A stretch of DNA of 64,000 bases from WHSW01 sp963851045 (GCA_963851045.1 CAWKNC010000002.1:1364001-1428000), one strand, 5' to 3'. Counted from the stretch's first letter, positions 46,701 to 56,577 are shown. Notes: a model not told the origin generated them from the letters alone. Made by a program: numbers and translations.

Positions 46701-47898
46701 GTCGCTCGACGACCTCGGCCAGGTCCTTGTCGCCGCGTCCGCTAAGCGTCAAGAGGTCATAGCCGTCGGGTCCGTCGGCGTTCGCGAACAGCCAGGCGAT
46801 CGCGTGGCTGGGCTCGAGCGCCGGGATGATCCCCTCGAGCCGCGCAACCTCGCGAAAGGCACGAAGGGCGTCGTCATCGGTGACGGCCTCGTAGCGCACC
46901 CTCCCGCTGTCGCGAAGAAACGCGTGCTGGGGACCGACGCCCGGATAGTCGAGGCCGGCCGAAACTGAGTGCGCCTCAAGGATCTGACCGTCGTCGTCGG
47001 CAAGCACCGACGAGAGCGCTCCGTGGAGCACACCGGTCTTGCCGGCGGTCAGCGAAGCGCCCGTGCGGCCCGAATCCACGCCCTCCCCCGCAGCTTCGAC
47101 CCCGATCAGCTCGACCCCGGTGTCCTCGACGAATGGAACGAAGGTCCCGATCGCGTTCGATCCTCCGCCGACACAGGCGATCACCCGCGCGGGCAGCGAG
47201 CCCTCCGCAGCGAGGACCTGCTCGCGCGCCTCGGCGCCGATCACCAGCTGGAGATCGCGCACCAGGGCCGGATATGGGGCCGGGCCAACGGCCGAGCCGA
47301 TGATGTAGTGGGTCGTCGCGACGTTGGTGACCCAGTCGCGGATCGCGGCGCTGACAGCCTCCTTCAGCGTGCGCGCTCCGGCCTCGACCGGCGCCACCGT
47401 GGCCCCGAGCAACCGCATGCGCTCGACGTTCGGGGCCTGGCGACGCATGTCCTCGGTGCCCATGTAGACGACGCACTCGAGCCCGAGAAGCGCACAAGCC
47501 GTGGCCGACGCGACCCCGTGCTGGCCGGCACCGGTCTCGGCGATCACCCGGGTCTTACCCATCCGCTTTGCGAGCAGCGCCTGGCCAACGGCATTGTTGA
47601 TCTTGTGTGCGCCCGTATGGGCGAGGTCCTCGCGCTTGAGGTACACGCGACGGCCGACCCGCTCGGACAGGCGGTCGGCGCGATAAAGCGGCGTCGGGCG
47701 ACCGACGAAGTCGCGGAGAAGCCGGCCAAGCTCTGCGCCGAAGTCGGCGTCGTCGCGCGCCCCGGCCCAGGCGCGCGTCAGCTCGTCCAGGGCGGCGATC
47801 AGCACCTCGGGCACGAAGCGCCCGCCGTATGGGCCAAAGCGCTCCTCCACGCCGACCGAGGCTCCAGCGCCACCCGCGGCACCCGCCGGACCGCTCAT
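46687..47898 (-). CDS. trpB: tryptophan synthase beta chain
   Basis: A 403-aa PLP enzyme condensing indole and serine. The PLP lysine lies in LAHTGAHKINNAVGQA, followed by AETGAGQHGVA and the phosphate loop CVGGGSNAIG. The ATG overlaps the trpF stop as ATGA. Normal length for TrpB1. Confidence 0.98.
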   Translation of the reverse strand: MSGPAGAAGGAGASVGVEERFGPYGGRFVPEVLIAALDELTRAWAGARDDADFGAELGRLLRDFVGRPTPLYRADRLSERVGRRVYLKREDLAHTGAHKINNAVGQALLAKRMGKTRVIAETGAGQHGVASATACALLGLECVVYMGTEDMRRQAPNVERMRLLGATVAPVEAGARTLKEAVSAAIRDWVTNVATTHYIIGSAVGPAPYPALVRDLQLVIGAEAREQVLAAEGSLPARVIACVGGGSNAIGTFVPFVEDTGVELIGVEAAGEGVDSGRTGASLTAGKTGVLHGALSSVLADDDGQILEAHSVSAGLDYPGVGPQHAFLRDSGRVRYEAVTDDDALRAFREVARLEGIIPALEPSHAIAWLFANADGPDGYDLLTLSGRGDKDLAEVVERLGDD

Positions 47899-48539
47899 GA
47901 GCTCACCGCCTCGACCTGACCGCCGACCGCGTTCGCAAACGCTGCCATGACCACGTGGTCCTTGATCCCCGGCGAGGACTCGATGCCGCTGGCAACGTCG
48001 ACAGCGAACGGACGCGTCACCGCGATGGCATCGGCGACGTTGGTGGGGTCGAGGCCGCCGGCAAGGATCATCGGGATCTTGTTGCGGCGGCCGCGCACGA
48101 GCTCCCAGTCGAAGCTCGCGCCGGTCCCGCCCGGCATGTCGGATCGATAGGCATCCAGCAGGTGGAAATCTGTGTGAAAGGCCTCGGCCGCCTGAAGGTC
48201 GGCGCTGGTGCGAACGCGTACGGCCTTGATGATCTTGCAGCCGGTGCGCCGGGCCGCCTCAGCGCAGTACGAGGGACCCTCGTCGCCATGCAGCTGAATG
48301 ATCGAGAGCTGTTCATCCTCCGCCGCCGAAACGACGTCGTCGAGGTGGGCGTCCACGAAAACGCCTGCGATCTCGATCTGACGACGCAGCTCGGCGCCGA
48401 TCTCGACCGCGGTCGCCGGGTCGCAGCGGCGGACACTGCCCTCCCAGTGATTTAGCCCGATCGCCCACGCACCGAGACGAACGGCCTCGCGCCCGTCCTC
48501 GATCCGGGTGATCCCGCAGAACTTCACTCTCGTCGCCAT
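47895..48539 (-). CDS. trpF: phosphoribosylanthranilate isomerase
   Basis: A 214-aa TIM-barrel isomerase. Catalytic Cys is in VKFCGITRIEDG and Asp near FHLLDAYRSD. ATG 48539 fits the family N-terminus; the long open frame upstream is antisense to the proline dehydrogenase gene. It starts a trpF-trpB-trpA block, with 24 nt to the divergent proline dehydrogenase start. Confidence 0.95.
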   Translation of the reverse strand: MATRVKFCGITRIEDGREAVRLGAWAIGLNHWEGSVRRCDPATAVEIGAELRRQIEIAGVFVDAHLDDVVSAAEDEQLSIIQLHGDEGPSYCAEAARRTGCKIIKAVRVRTSADLQAAEAFHTDFHLLDAYRSDMPGGTGASFDWELVRGRRNKIPMILAGGLDPTNVADAIAVTRPFAVDVASGIESSPGIKDHVVMAAFANAVGGQVEAVSS

Positions 48540-48563
48540 GGTCTCGGAGTAGCGTAGGGGGCG

Positions 48564-49928
48564 ATGCTCGAGCGGGCACGAGGCCAGCCCAAAGCCGCCG
48601 ATCTGGAGGCGGAGGTGCAGCGGATCGGACGTGAGCTGGCAGCGAGCTTCCCCTCGTCGAGTCGCCATCCGGTGCGCTTGCTCGATCGCAAGGCCATGCA
48701 GTTGACGTCGCAGGACGCGAAGCTCGGCGCCGCGCTGTTTCGCCTGGTCGACGTCACGCCGGCATGTCGTTCCGTCGACGATCTCAGCTCCCACCTGCTG
48801 GCCTACCTCGACGAGGTGCCCCAACGCCCGCCGTCGGTCGAAGCCGCGATCAAGCTGGCCGGCACCGGACCTGGTCGCAAGGCCCTGGGGCACGCGACCG
48901 CTGCCGGGGTGCGTCACATGGCCCATCGCTTCATCGTCGGCGAGACACCCGCCGAGGCACTTCCGACCCTGTCGCAGCTTTGGTCGAACGGCATCGCGAA
49001 CTCGGTCGATCTCCTCGGTGAGGCAACCGTGACCCCGTCGGAGGCGGATCGCTACGCGGCGCGCTGCCTGGATGCCCTCGAGACGCTCGCCGCAGCGGCG
49101 AGTCAATGGCCCAAGCGGCCATGGCTCGAGCAGGACTCGGCCGGAACGGTGCCGCGAGTCAACCTCTCGGTGAAGGTCACGGCGCTGACCCCCCTCATGC
49201 GCCCGCAGGCACCCGAGCTTGGCCGCGAGGACGCTGCGACCCGCATGCGGCCGCTGCTGCGACGCGCCGCAGAGCTGGGGGCGCATCTGCATGTGGACAT
49301 GGAGTCGGTCGACTCGCTCGAGACCACCACCGACCTCGTTCTCGCGCTGCTCGGGGAAGATGAATTTCGCGACGGTCCGGTGGCGGGTGTCGTTCTTCAG
49401 GCGTATCTGCGTGACTCGCCCGAGCAGCTAGGCCGGCTGCTCGACTGGTCACGCGAGGCCGGTCGCGAGACGCCGCTCGTCATCCGGCTGGTCAAGGGCG
49501 CGTACTGGGATCACGAGGTGGTTGAGGCACGCCAGCATGGCTGGTCGACCCCGGTCTTCGAGGAGAAGGCCGAGTGCGATCGAAACTTCGAGCAGCTGAC
49601 GCAAACGCTGCTTGACGCGCGGCCGCTGGTTCGAGTCAAGATCGCCTCGCACAATCTGCGATCGGTCGCCCACGCGATCGCCTATAACCGAGTCAGCGGT
49701 GGCTCGGACTCCGACCTCGAGCTCCAGGTGCTCCGCGGCCTGGGCGATGACCTTGCTGAGGCGCTGCGGGCCCACAAGCTCCGCGTGCGCGCCTACTGCC
49801 CGGTGGGCGATCTCGTTGCCGGCATGGCCTACCTGGTCAGGCGCCTGCTCGAGAACAGCTCAAACGACTCCTTCCTCAAGGCGCATGGGTCCGGCGCACC
49901 AATCGAGGAGCTTCTGGCAGCGCCGTGA
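48564..49928 (+). CDS. proline dehydrogenase
   Basis: A 454-aa FAD-dependent PRODH barrel oxidising proline to pyrroline-5-carboxylate. Conserved segments include VNLSVKVTALTPLM, HLHVDMESVDS, VIRLVKGAYWDHE and the C-terminal RLLENSSNDSFL typical of the PutA PRODH domain. It is coupled by a GTGA overlap to the P5C dehydrogenase gene, so the two PutA activities are split but co-translated. Confidence 0.95.
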   Translation: MLERARGQPKAADLEAEVQRIGRELAASFPSSSRHPVRLLDRKAMQLTSQDAKLGAALFRLVDVTPACRSVDDLSSHLLAYLDEVPQRPPSVEAAIKLAGTGPGRKALGHATAAGVRHMAHRFIVGETPAEALPTLSQLWSNGIANSVDLLGEATVTPSEADRYAARCLDALETLAAAASQWPKRPWLEQDSAGTVPRVNLSVKVTALTPLMRPQAPELGREDAATRMRPLLRRAAELGAHLHVDMESVDSLETTTDLVLALLGEDEFRDGPVAGVVLQAYLRDSPEQLGRLLDWSREAGRETPLVIRLVKGAYWDHEVVEARQHGWSTPVFEEKAECDRNFEQLTQTLLDARPLVRVKIASHNLRSVAHAIAYNRVSGGSDSDLELQVLRGLGDDLAEALRAHKLRVRAYCPVGDLVAGMAYLVRRLLENSSNDSFLKAHGSGAPIEELLAAP

Positions 49929-51493
49929 CCACCTTCGTCAACGAACCGACGCTGGAGCTGCGCCGTTCGTCAGCGCGCGAGGAACTGACCGACGCGCTGG
50001 CTGAGATCGACACCCGACTGCCGCTGAGTGTGCCGATCCTCATTGGCGGCGACAGCGCGGCATCGACCGGGTTGACCTCAACGGATCCGGGGGCACCTGA
50101 GCGCGTCGTCGCCGAGGCTGGGCTCGGCGGTGCGGCAGATGCGGCAGAGGCCGTGAGAGCCGCCGCGGAGGGCGCCCCCGAATGGGCTCGTCGAACTGCG
50201 TCGGAGCGCGCTCGCGTTCTCGAGTCCGCGGCAGCCCTGCTGCGCGAGCGTCGCCACAGGCTGGCGGCGCTCGAGGTTCGCGAGTGCGCAAAGCCGTGGC
50301 TCGAGGCGGATGCCGACGTCTGCGAGGCGATCGACTTTCTCACCTACTACGCGATCGCGGCCGAGCAGCTGGACGGCGGCCCAGCTCTCGTGCAGGTTCC
50401 CGGCGAGCGCAACACCACCCGCCACGTGCCCCGCGGGGTTGCCGCCGTGATTGCGCCATGGAACTTCCCGCTGGCGATCCCGACCGGTATGACCGCGGCG
50501 GCGCTCGCTGCGGGGAACGCCGTCGTTTTAAAGCCGGCCGAGCAGTCGCCGGCGTGTGCCGCCGAGCTCGTTCGCGCACTTCACGAAGCCGGGGTACCAC
50601 CGGCGGCACTGGCGCTGGTGCCGGGCGAGGGTGATGTCGGCGCCGCCCTGGTCGAAGATCCGCGCGTGAACGTCATCGCCTTCACCGGCTCAGAGGCGGT
50701 GGGTTTGGGGATCGTCCGCGCGGCAGCCAAGACACCCGAGTCACAGCCCCACGTCAAGCGCGTGATCGCCGAGATGGGCGGCAAGAACTGCATCATCGTC
50801 GACTCCGACGCCGACCTCGACGACGCGATCCCGGCGATCGTCGATTCGGCTTTCGCGTTCGCGGGTCAAAAGTGCTCCGCGGCATCGCGCGTGCTCGCGC
50901 ACGAGGCCGTTTGTGACGCTTTGACCGAGCGCCTCGCCGGAGCGATCGACTCGCTGATCGTCGGCCAGGCTGAGAGCTTTGGCACAGACGTCCCGCCCGT
51001 AATCGACGCCGAGGCGCGAGATCGGATCGCGAAGTACCGAGCTCAGGCGGGGGCCGCCGGCCGCATCGCCAGCCGCGATCGCAAGCTTCCCCAAGACGGC
51101 TGGTTCATCTCGCCGACGCTCGTCACCGATCTGCCGCCGTCCTCCCCCGTGCTCGTCGAGGAGATCTTTGGGCCCTTTCTGTCCGTTGAGTCCGTGCGGT
51201 CGGTTGGTGTCGCGGTTGAGATCGTCGACTCGCTGCCGTTCGCGTTAACCGGTGGACTTTTCTCCCGTAACCCGGCCACGATCGAAGCGGTGTCGCGCCA
51301 GGTTCCCGTCGGCAACTTCTACGTCAACCGCTCGACCACCGGCGCGATGGTGGGACGCCAGCCGTTCGGCGGCAATCGTCGATCCGGTGTTGGCAGCCAG
51401 GCCGGCGGGCCCGACTACCTACGCCAGTTCACCGAGCCGCGGACGGTCAGCGAGAACACCATGCGCCATGGACTGGAGACAGACAGCGGCTGA
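49925..51493 (+). CDS. 1-pyrroline-5-carboxylate dehydrogenase (ALDH family)
   Basis: A 522-aa aldehyde dehydrogenase that completes proline oxidation to glutamate. The catalytic Cys is in FAGQKCSAASRVL, Glu in VIAEMGGKNC, and the NAD-binding segment IAPWNFPLAIPTGM is present. The C-terminal NFYVNRSTTGAMVGRQPFGG is specific for P5C dehydrogenases. GTG start overlaps the PRODH stop. Confidence 0.95.
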   Translation: MTTFVNEPTLELRRSSAREELTDALAEIDTRLPLSVPILIGGDSAASTGLTSTDPGAPERVVAEAGLGGAADAAEAVRAAAEGAPEWARRTASERARVLESAAALLRERRHRLAALEVRECAKPWLEADADVCEAIDFLTYYAIAAEQLDGGPALVQVPGERNTTRHVPRGVAAVIAPWNFPLAIPTGMTAAALAAGNAVVLKPAEQSPACAAELVRALHEAGVPPAALALVPGEGDVGAALVEDPRVNVIAFTGSEAVGLGIVRAAAKTPESQPHVKRVIAEMGGKNCIIVDSDADLDDAIPAIVDSAFAFAGQKCSAASRVLAHEAVCDALTERLAGAIDSLIVGQAESFGTDVPPVIDAEARDRIAKYRAQAGAAGRIASRDRKLPQDGWFISPTLVTDLPPSSPVLVEEIFGPFLSVESVRSVGVAVEIVDSLPFALTGGLFSRNPATIEAVSRQVPVGNFYVNRSTTGAMVGRQPFGGNRRSGVGSQAGGPDYLRQFTEPRTVSENTMRHGLETDSG

Positions 51494-51500
51494 GTCGGCG

Positions 51501-53381
51501 CTACTTGTTGAAGCTGGTCGACCAGCTCGCCCGAGACCAAGAGGCGCGTGACCAACTCGCCCGAGTGGGATCGACCTCGCTGAGGAGCGCAGAGCACTCC
51601 GCCTGAGCTGATGCGATCTCCGCGTCGATCTGGCTGTAGTCGTCGGAGCTCAGCTCAGCCGCGGACATGCCGTCCGAACTCCAGCTCGCACGGCTCCAAC
51701 TGGCGCGAGACCACGAGGCACGGCTCCAGCTCGCACGGCTCCAGCTGGCGCGCTCGAACTCGGCGCAGCTCTCAGCCGACGCGCTCCATGAGGCACGGCT
51801 CCACGAGGCACGACTCCAGCTGGCGCGCGACCAGCTCGCGCGCAGCGAATCGATTGCGTCCGACCAGCTCGCACGCGACCAGGAGGCGCGCGTGTAGTCG
51901 ATCTGGCCGGTCGCCGGGTCGATCAGCGTGTTCGGCGTCAGGCCGGCGTTTACAGAGCTGCGAGGCAGGCTGTACTCGATCGCCTTTTCGAGCGCCACCG
52001 TGCCACCTACGAGCGTCTTCTTGGGCTCATACACAGCCCGCGTGCGCTTGGTCAGCTGGGTCTTGATCTGATCGGGGGTCCACGTCGGGTGGGCCTGGAT
52101 CAGATCGGCGGCGGCTCCGGACACGACCGCTGCCGCCATCGAGGTCCCGCCCACCTGGAAGTACTGGCCGTCGGTTACACACGACGGGCAGAGTTGGGTG
52201 TAGGCCGAGCCCGCCGGAATCGTCGAGACCATGCGCGCGCCAGGTGCGAGGACGTCCGGCTTGGTGACACCGTCCTGCGTGATCCCGCGTGAGGACCATG
52301 AGGCGAGCCGGTCGTCGGAGGAGCTGCGGGTACCCATGTCATCGAGGCCGCCGACGGTGATCACATACGGATCGTTGGCGGGCGCGTAGGAGACAGCGTC
52401 GGCATCTGTGCCGTCGTTTCCGGCCGCGACCACGACGACAATGCCCGCGTTCCAGGCCGCTTCGACGGCCGCGTCAAGCGGATCGGTCAGATACGACTCG
52501 GCCTGTGTTGAGCGCAGCGAAAGATTGACGACGTCGATGTCGTGGGTGTCCTTGTGATCGACGACGAACTGCAGGCCGTCGATGACGTCGAGGACGCTTG
52601 CGTCGCCCTGGTCGTCGGCCACCTTGACGGCAATCAGATGCGCGTCGGGCGCAACCCCGACGTAACGACCACGAAGCGGATCGCCATTGGGCCGCGCTGT
52701 CCCGTCACCGGCGATCAGACCGGCGACGTGGGTCCCGTGCCCGGATGTGTCGTTGGCGCTGGAGGCCCCGGGGTTGACCACGGCGGTGGCAACGACGCGC
52801 GATGTCGCGTTGGAGCGCGACTCGCGAAAGTCGGGCAGGTCGCCCTGGATTCCAGTGTCGATAACGGCGACGCCGACACCACGCCCGGTGTAGTCCTCGT
52901 CCCAAGCCTCGTCGGCATCGACCGCCCGGGGGTAGGCCGTGACGAGTCGGTCATCGAGGTCGTCGTCGTCGTCTTCACTCTGAACCTTCGCATTGAGCGA
53001 GATCGCATCGACCTTGGGGCTCCAGCCGAGACGCTGAGCGGACGCGGCGTCCAGGCGCGCGCCAAGGCCGTTGATTATCGGCAGGTTGCGGGTGACCTCG
53101 CCACCCGCATTACGAATCAGTTCGCGGCCCGAAGCAGCATCAGCACCGGCCGCAAGCTGGACGACCACCTCGACCTGCTTGCTCGGATGGGCGGCAGCAA
53201 TCTCCCCCAGGGCCGAGTGCGGTTGCCCGGCGCCGGAGCCGACCACGCCGCCCGACGGCCCGCTCAGCGCCGACCCGCCGAGAGCGACCATCGTGCCGGC
53301 TGAAAGGGCGGCCGCGAGACAGAGTGCGATCAACCACCGTCGGTAGTCGCGCGAGGGGACAAAGCTCAGAAGCTCGCTCAC
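51501..53381 (-). CDS. subtilisin-like S8 protease with C-terminal RASWS pentapeptide array
   Basis: A 626-aa exported protease. N-terminal hydrophobic signal/anchor about 14-36; inhibitor-I9-like propeptide about 65-132; S8 domain with catalytic Asp175 (AVIDTGIQ), His215 (SGHGTHVAG), oxyanion Asn322 and Ser414 (GGTSMAAAVVSG), all intact. Residues 498-621 contain fourteen RASWS units in blocks of 2, 4, 5 and 3, separated by short acidic linkers. Two linkers each hold one Cys (ESCAEFE, AECSALL). The protein ends TSFNK. No LPxTG motif or other anchor is visible. The tail could be a wall- or surface-binding module, which is inference. It sits 70 nt downstream of an HtrA-type protease on the same strand. 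Confidence 0.93.
   Translation of the reverse strand: MSELLSFVPSRDYRRWLIALCLAAALSAGTMVALGGSALSGPSGGVVGSGAGQPHSALGEIAAAHPSKQVEVVVQLAAGADAASGRELIRNAGGEVTRNLPIINGLGARLDAASAQRLGWSPKVDAISLNAKVQSEDDDDDLDDRLVTAYPRAVDADEAWDEDYTGRGVGVAVIDTGIQGDLPDFRESRSNATSRVVATAVVNPGASSANDTSGHGTHVAGLIAGDGTARPNGDPLRGRYVGVAPDAHLIAVKVADDQGDASVLDVIDGLQFVVDHKDTHDIDVVNLSLRSTQAESYLTDPLDAAVEAAWNAGIVVVVAAGNDGTDADAVSYAPANDPYVITVGGLDDMGTRSSSDDRLASWSSRGITQDGVTKPDVLAPGARMVSTIPAGSAYTQLCPSCVTDGQYFQVGGTSMAAAVVSGAAADLIQAHPTWTPDQIKTQLTKRTRAVYEPKKTLVGGTVALEKAIEYSLPRSSVNAGLTPNTLIDPATGQIDYTRASWSRASWSDAIDSLRASWSRASWSRASWSRASWSASAESCAEFERASWSRASWSRASWSRASWSRASWSSDGMSAAELSSDDYSQIDAEIASAQAECSALLSEVDPTRASWSRASWSRASWSTSFNK
51519..51890 (-). 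repeat. 14 x RASWS-coding 15-bp repeat array
   Basis: Fourteen 15-bp units within the subtilase gene. Codons differ between units: serines use TCG, TCT, TCA, AGC and AGT at the same position, so the protein sequence is conserved although the DNA repeats have diverged. Confidence 0.9.
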
Positions 53382-53451
53382 AGGATCTCAGGCTCCGTAT
53401 CGCGCCTCATGGCACCTGCTTTAGCGCGCTGGGCGCTTCTGGACGTTCGTC

Positions 53452-54651
53452 CTAGCCGCGCACCGCCCGCTCCGGCCGCTGCGCGAGCTCGACCGTGACA
53501 TTGCGGGAATCGCCATCCTGCAAAAGCGTCAGCTCGACGGAGTCCCCCGGCTCCTTCGCGTCAACTGCGGAGATGACGTCGTCCATGCCGGTCACCGGGT
53601 TGCCATCGACCGCCGTGATGACGTCGCCGCCCGCACGCAGCCGCTGGCCCTCGACGGTCATCTGCGCGTCGCCCGCGGAGATCCCGGCCTCGTCGGCGGG
53701 GCCCCCGGAGACGACGGACTGAACGAGGGCGCCGCTGTTCTCATCGAGGTTGAGCGCATCCGCGATCTCCGGCGTGAGGTCGGCGCCGCTGATGCCGAGG
53801 AAGGCGTGCTGAACCTCGCCGGTCTCGATGAGCTGCTGAGCGATCTGGCTGGCCGTGTCGATCGGAACGGCGAAACCAATCCCGACGTTGCCGGAGCCCT
53901 GGCCTCCTGACTCAATCTGTGAGTTGATCCCGATCACGTTGCCGGCGGCATCGATCAGCGGCCCGCCCGAGTTGCCGGGGTTGATCGGCGCGTCGGTCTG
54001 GATCACGTTCTCGATCGTGAAGCCGTTCGGCGCGTTGATCTGGCGCTGAACAGCCGAGACGATGCCGGCCGTGGCCGAGCGGTCAAGGCCGAACGGGTTT
54101 CCGATCGCGACGACGGCGTCGCCAACCTCGACCGCCTCCGAGGAGCCGATCGTCAGTGGCTGCAGCTGGTCGGCACCGGACTCAACCTCCAAGACGGCGA
54201 CGTCGGTTGAAGGGTCGGCGCCGACGACCTTGGCGTCGAGCGTCTGTCCGTCCTCACCGCCGACGCGAACGGTGACCGAGTCCGAGCCATCGACCACGTG
54301 GGCGTTGGTGAGGATGTGACCGTCGTTGTCGATGACAAAGCCCGAGCCGGTCGCGGTGCCGCCACCCGGCCCGCCGAATGGACTGGGCGGCGCGGCTTCG
54401 GCTTGCTGTGCGGCCTCGATGTAAACGACGCCAGGTGAATCCTTCGTGTAGATCTCGTTGATGGTCAGGGCCTTGCCCGATCCGTCCGACGCGAGCGTGG
54501 CTGGCGAGGCGAGCGAGGCGGGCGACGTCGCCGGCGTGACGGAGTCGTCAGCTTCGATCCAACCGAGGGCGATGGCGGCCCAACCGAGCAGCCCAACGAC
54601 CAGGCCGCCGCAGACGGCCGATGCAAACGGAGACCCGAAAAGCTTCTTCAT
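53452..54651 (-). CDS. HtrA/DegP-like serine protease with PDZ domain
   Basis: A 399-aa membrane-anchored protease. TM segment about 9-30, a Ser/Ala/Pro/Thr-rich linker, trypsin-like domain with His118 (NAHVV), Asp150 (STDVAVLEV) and Ser228 (NPGNSGGPL), then one PDZ domain (about 300-390). It acts in extracytoplasmic protein quality control. Start ATG 54651 (MKKLFG); GTG 54669 is possible. It lies between trpC and the RASWS subtilase on the same strand. Confidence 0.95.
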   Translation of the reverse strand: MKKLFGSPFASAVCGGLVVGLLGWAAIALGWIEADDSVTPATSPASLASPATLASDGSGKALTINEIYTKDSPGVVYIEAAQQAEAAPPSPFGGPGGGTATGSGFVIDNDGHILTNAHVVDGSDSVTVRVGGEDGQTLDAKVVGADPSTDVAVLEVESGADQLQPLTIGSSEAVEVGDAVVAIGNPFGLDRSATAGIVSAVQRQINAPNGFTIENVIQTDAPINPGNSGGPLIDAAGNVIGINSQIESGGQGSGNVGIGFAVPIDTASQIAQQLIETGEVQHAFLGISGADLTPEIADALNLDENSGALVQSVVSGGPADEAGISAGDAQMTVEGQRLRAGGDVITAVDGNPVTGMDDVISAVDAKEPGDSVELTLLQDGDSRNVTVELAQRPERAVRG

Positions 54652-54707
54652 GCCCCGGAGAGTGGGCACAGCCGCTGAACCGCGGCTAAACGAGTCCCTA
54701 ATGGGAC

Positions 54708-55532
54708 CTAAGAATCGTCGACTGTCCGGTCGATGTAGTGCTCGCGGGTGCGCTCGTCGTCACCCGTGAGCTCACGAATCGCGTACTCCGGATCGCCCGA
54801 GGCCATCAGCGTCTCGCCGATCAGGACGGCGTCGCAGCCGATGCGCTCGAGCTCCTCGAGCTGCTCGTGGTTGGAGTAGCCGGACTCCGAAACGACGGTC
54901 TTACCGGCCGGGACGTCGACGATGAGCTCTGACGTGGTCTCGAGGTTCACCGAGAGGTCGCCGAGGTTGCGGTTGTTGATCCCGATCACATCGGCGTCGA
55001 TGGCAAGCGCACGCTCGAGCTCCTCCTCGTTATGGACCTCGACCAGGCTGTCGAGGTCGAGCATGCGCGTCTCCTCGTAGAGGTGGTGCAGGTTGTCGTC
55101 GTCGAGGGCGCCAACGATCAGCAGGACGGCGTCGGCACCGTTGACCGCCGCCTCGTACAGCTGGTACGGGTCGACGATGAAGTCCTTGCGCAGGATTGGC
55201 AGGCCGCATGCGGCACGAGCCTGGCGCAGGTCGTCAAGGCTGCCTCCGAAATGGGCCTCGTCGGTGAGCACCGAGAGGGCTGCCGCCCCGCCGCGCTCGT
55301 AGGCCGAAACCACATCGGCGACGTTGGCGCTCCCGGCGATGTCGCCGGCACTTGGCGACCGGCGCTTGAACTCGGCGATCAGCGACAACCCAGGCCGCAC
55401 CAGCGCCTCGCTGAACGGGCGTGACCCACTGAGAGTGCCGATCGATTCGCGAAGCGATTCGATGGGAACGCTCTCCTTGCGGCGTTCGACCCCCTCGCGC
55501 GCCGCCCCCACGAGCTGCTCGAGCTTGCTCAT
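54708..55532 (-). CDS. trpC: indole-3-glycerol phosphate synthase
   Basis: A 274-aa TIM-barrel enzyme. Substrate and catalytic segments IAEFKRRSPSAGDI, ILRKDFIVDPYQLYEA and INNRNLGDLSVNLETT are present. It follows trpD by 16 nt. Last gene of the hisIE-trpEGDC block. Confidence 0.97.
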   Translation of the reverse strand: MSKLEQLVGAAREGVERRKESVPIESLRESIGTLSGSRPFSEALVRPGLSLIAEFKRRSPSAGDIAGSANVADVVSAYERGGAAALSVLTDEAHFGGSLDDLRQARAACGLPILRKDFIVDPYQLYEAAVNGADAVLLIVGALDDDNLHHLYEETRMLDLDSLVEVHNEEELERALAIDADVIGINNRNLGDLSVNLETTSELIVDVPAGKTVVSESGYSNHEQLEELERIGCDAVLIGETLMASGDPEYAIRELTGDDERTREHYIDRTVDDS

Positions 55533-55548
55533 CTGATTCTCAGCGTAG

Positions 55549-56577
55549 TCAAGGCGCCAGATCCGAGGTCAGCTGAACGAGGTCAGCGAGAACCCCGCGC
55601 GCCGCCCCCGAGTCGATCGCGTCACGTGCGCGGTCCACCGCCGCTCCGAGATCGAGTGCTCCGCCGGCGACGAGGATCGCCGCCCCAGCATTGAGAGCGA
55701 CCACGTCCCGCGCCGGTCCCTCTCCGCCCTCGAGGACCGACCGGACCACAGCCGCGTTCTCCTCCGGACTCGCACCGGCGATGGTCTCAAGGCGGCTCCG
55801 GTGGATGCCGAGATCCTCCGGAGTCACGAAGGTCTCGTCGGTTCTGCCATCGACGAGCTCGATGACCCGCGTGCGGTCGCTGATTGAGATCTCATCGAGA
55901 CCGTCGTCGGAACACACGATCAGGGCACGTTCGACACCGAGCCCGAGCAGGGCTTCGGCGATCGTCTCCTGATAGGTCCGATCGGAGACCCCGAGCAACT
56001 GGCGGGTCGCACCGGCTGGATTCGTAAGCGGTCCGAGGAAGTTGAAGATCGTGCGGACCGCAAGCTCCTTGCGGACCGGGACCACGTGCTTCATCGCAGC
56101 GTGGTGGCGCGGCGCGAACATGAAGCCGAAGCCGATCTCATCGATGCACCGGCGAACCTCGTCGGGGCCGAGATCGATGTTGACGCCCAGCGCCTCGAGC
56201 AGATCGGCCGAGCCCGAGCGGCTGGTACTCGACCGGTTGCCGTGCTTGGCGACGGCACAACCCGCCCCTGCCGCGACGAGCGCGGCAGCGGTGGAGATGT
56301 TGAATGTCGATGGCCCTCCCCCGGTCCCTGCCGTGTCGACCAGGTCGCTGCGCGAGCTCTCCACGGAGGCCGCCAGGCGGCGCATCGTGCGCGCCAGCCC
56401 GACGATCTCAGCGACGGTCTCGCCCTTTGCGCGCAGCGCGATCAAAAACGCCCCGGCCTGGACCTCACCGGCCCGGCCTTCCATGATCTCGTCAAGCACA
56501 GCCGAGGCGTGATCCGCGGTCAGGTGGCTTCCCGAGGCGACCTCGTCGATCGCGCGGGTGAGAACGTCGTTAGGCAT
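55549..56577 (-). CDS. trpD: anthranilate phosphoribosyltransferase
   Basis: A 342-aa enzyme with the PRPP-binding glycine loop DTAGTGGGPSTFNIST, the KHGNRS motif and a conserved N-terminal helical domain. It overlaps the end of trpG by 8 nt. Confidence 0.97.
   Translation of the reverse strand: MPNDVLTRAIDEVASGSHLTADHASAVLDEIMEGRAGEVQAGAFLIALRAKGETVAEIVGLARTMRRLAASVESSRSDLVDTAGTGGGPSTFNISTAAALVAAGAGCAVAKHGNRSSTSRSGSADLLEALGVNIDLGPDEVRRCIDEIGFGFMFAPRHHAAMKHVVPVRKELAVRTIFNFLGPLTNPAGATRQLLGVSDRTYQETIAEALLGLGVERALIVCSDDGLDEISISDRTRVIELVDGRTDETFVTPEDLGIHRSRLETIAGASPEENAAVVRSVLEGGEGPARDVVALNAGAAILVAGGALDLGAAVDRARDAIDSGAARGVLADLVQLTSDLAP

Noticed and set aside
48540..49292. N-terminal extension of trpF
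   Set aside because: The open frame is antisense to proline dehydrogenase and lacks homology; ATG 48539 matches the family start.
51667..51897. Plus-strand open frame with repeated LARLQLAR units opposite the RASWS array
   Set aside because: It is the mirror of the 15-bp repeats of the subtilase gene; no ribosome site or independent homology.
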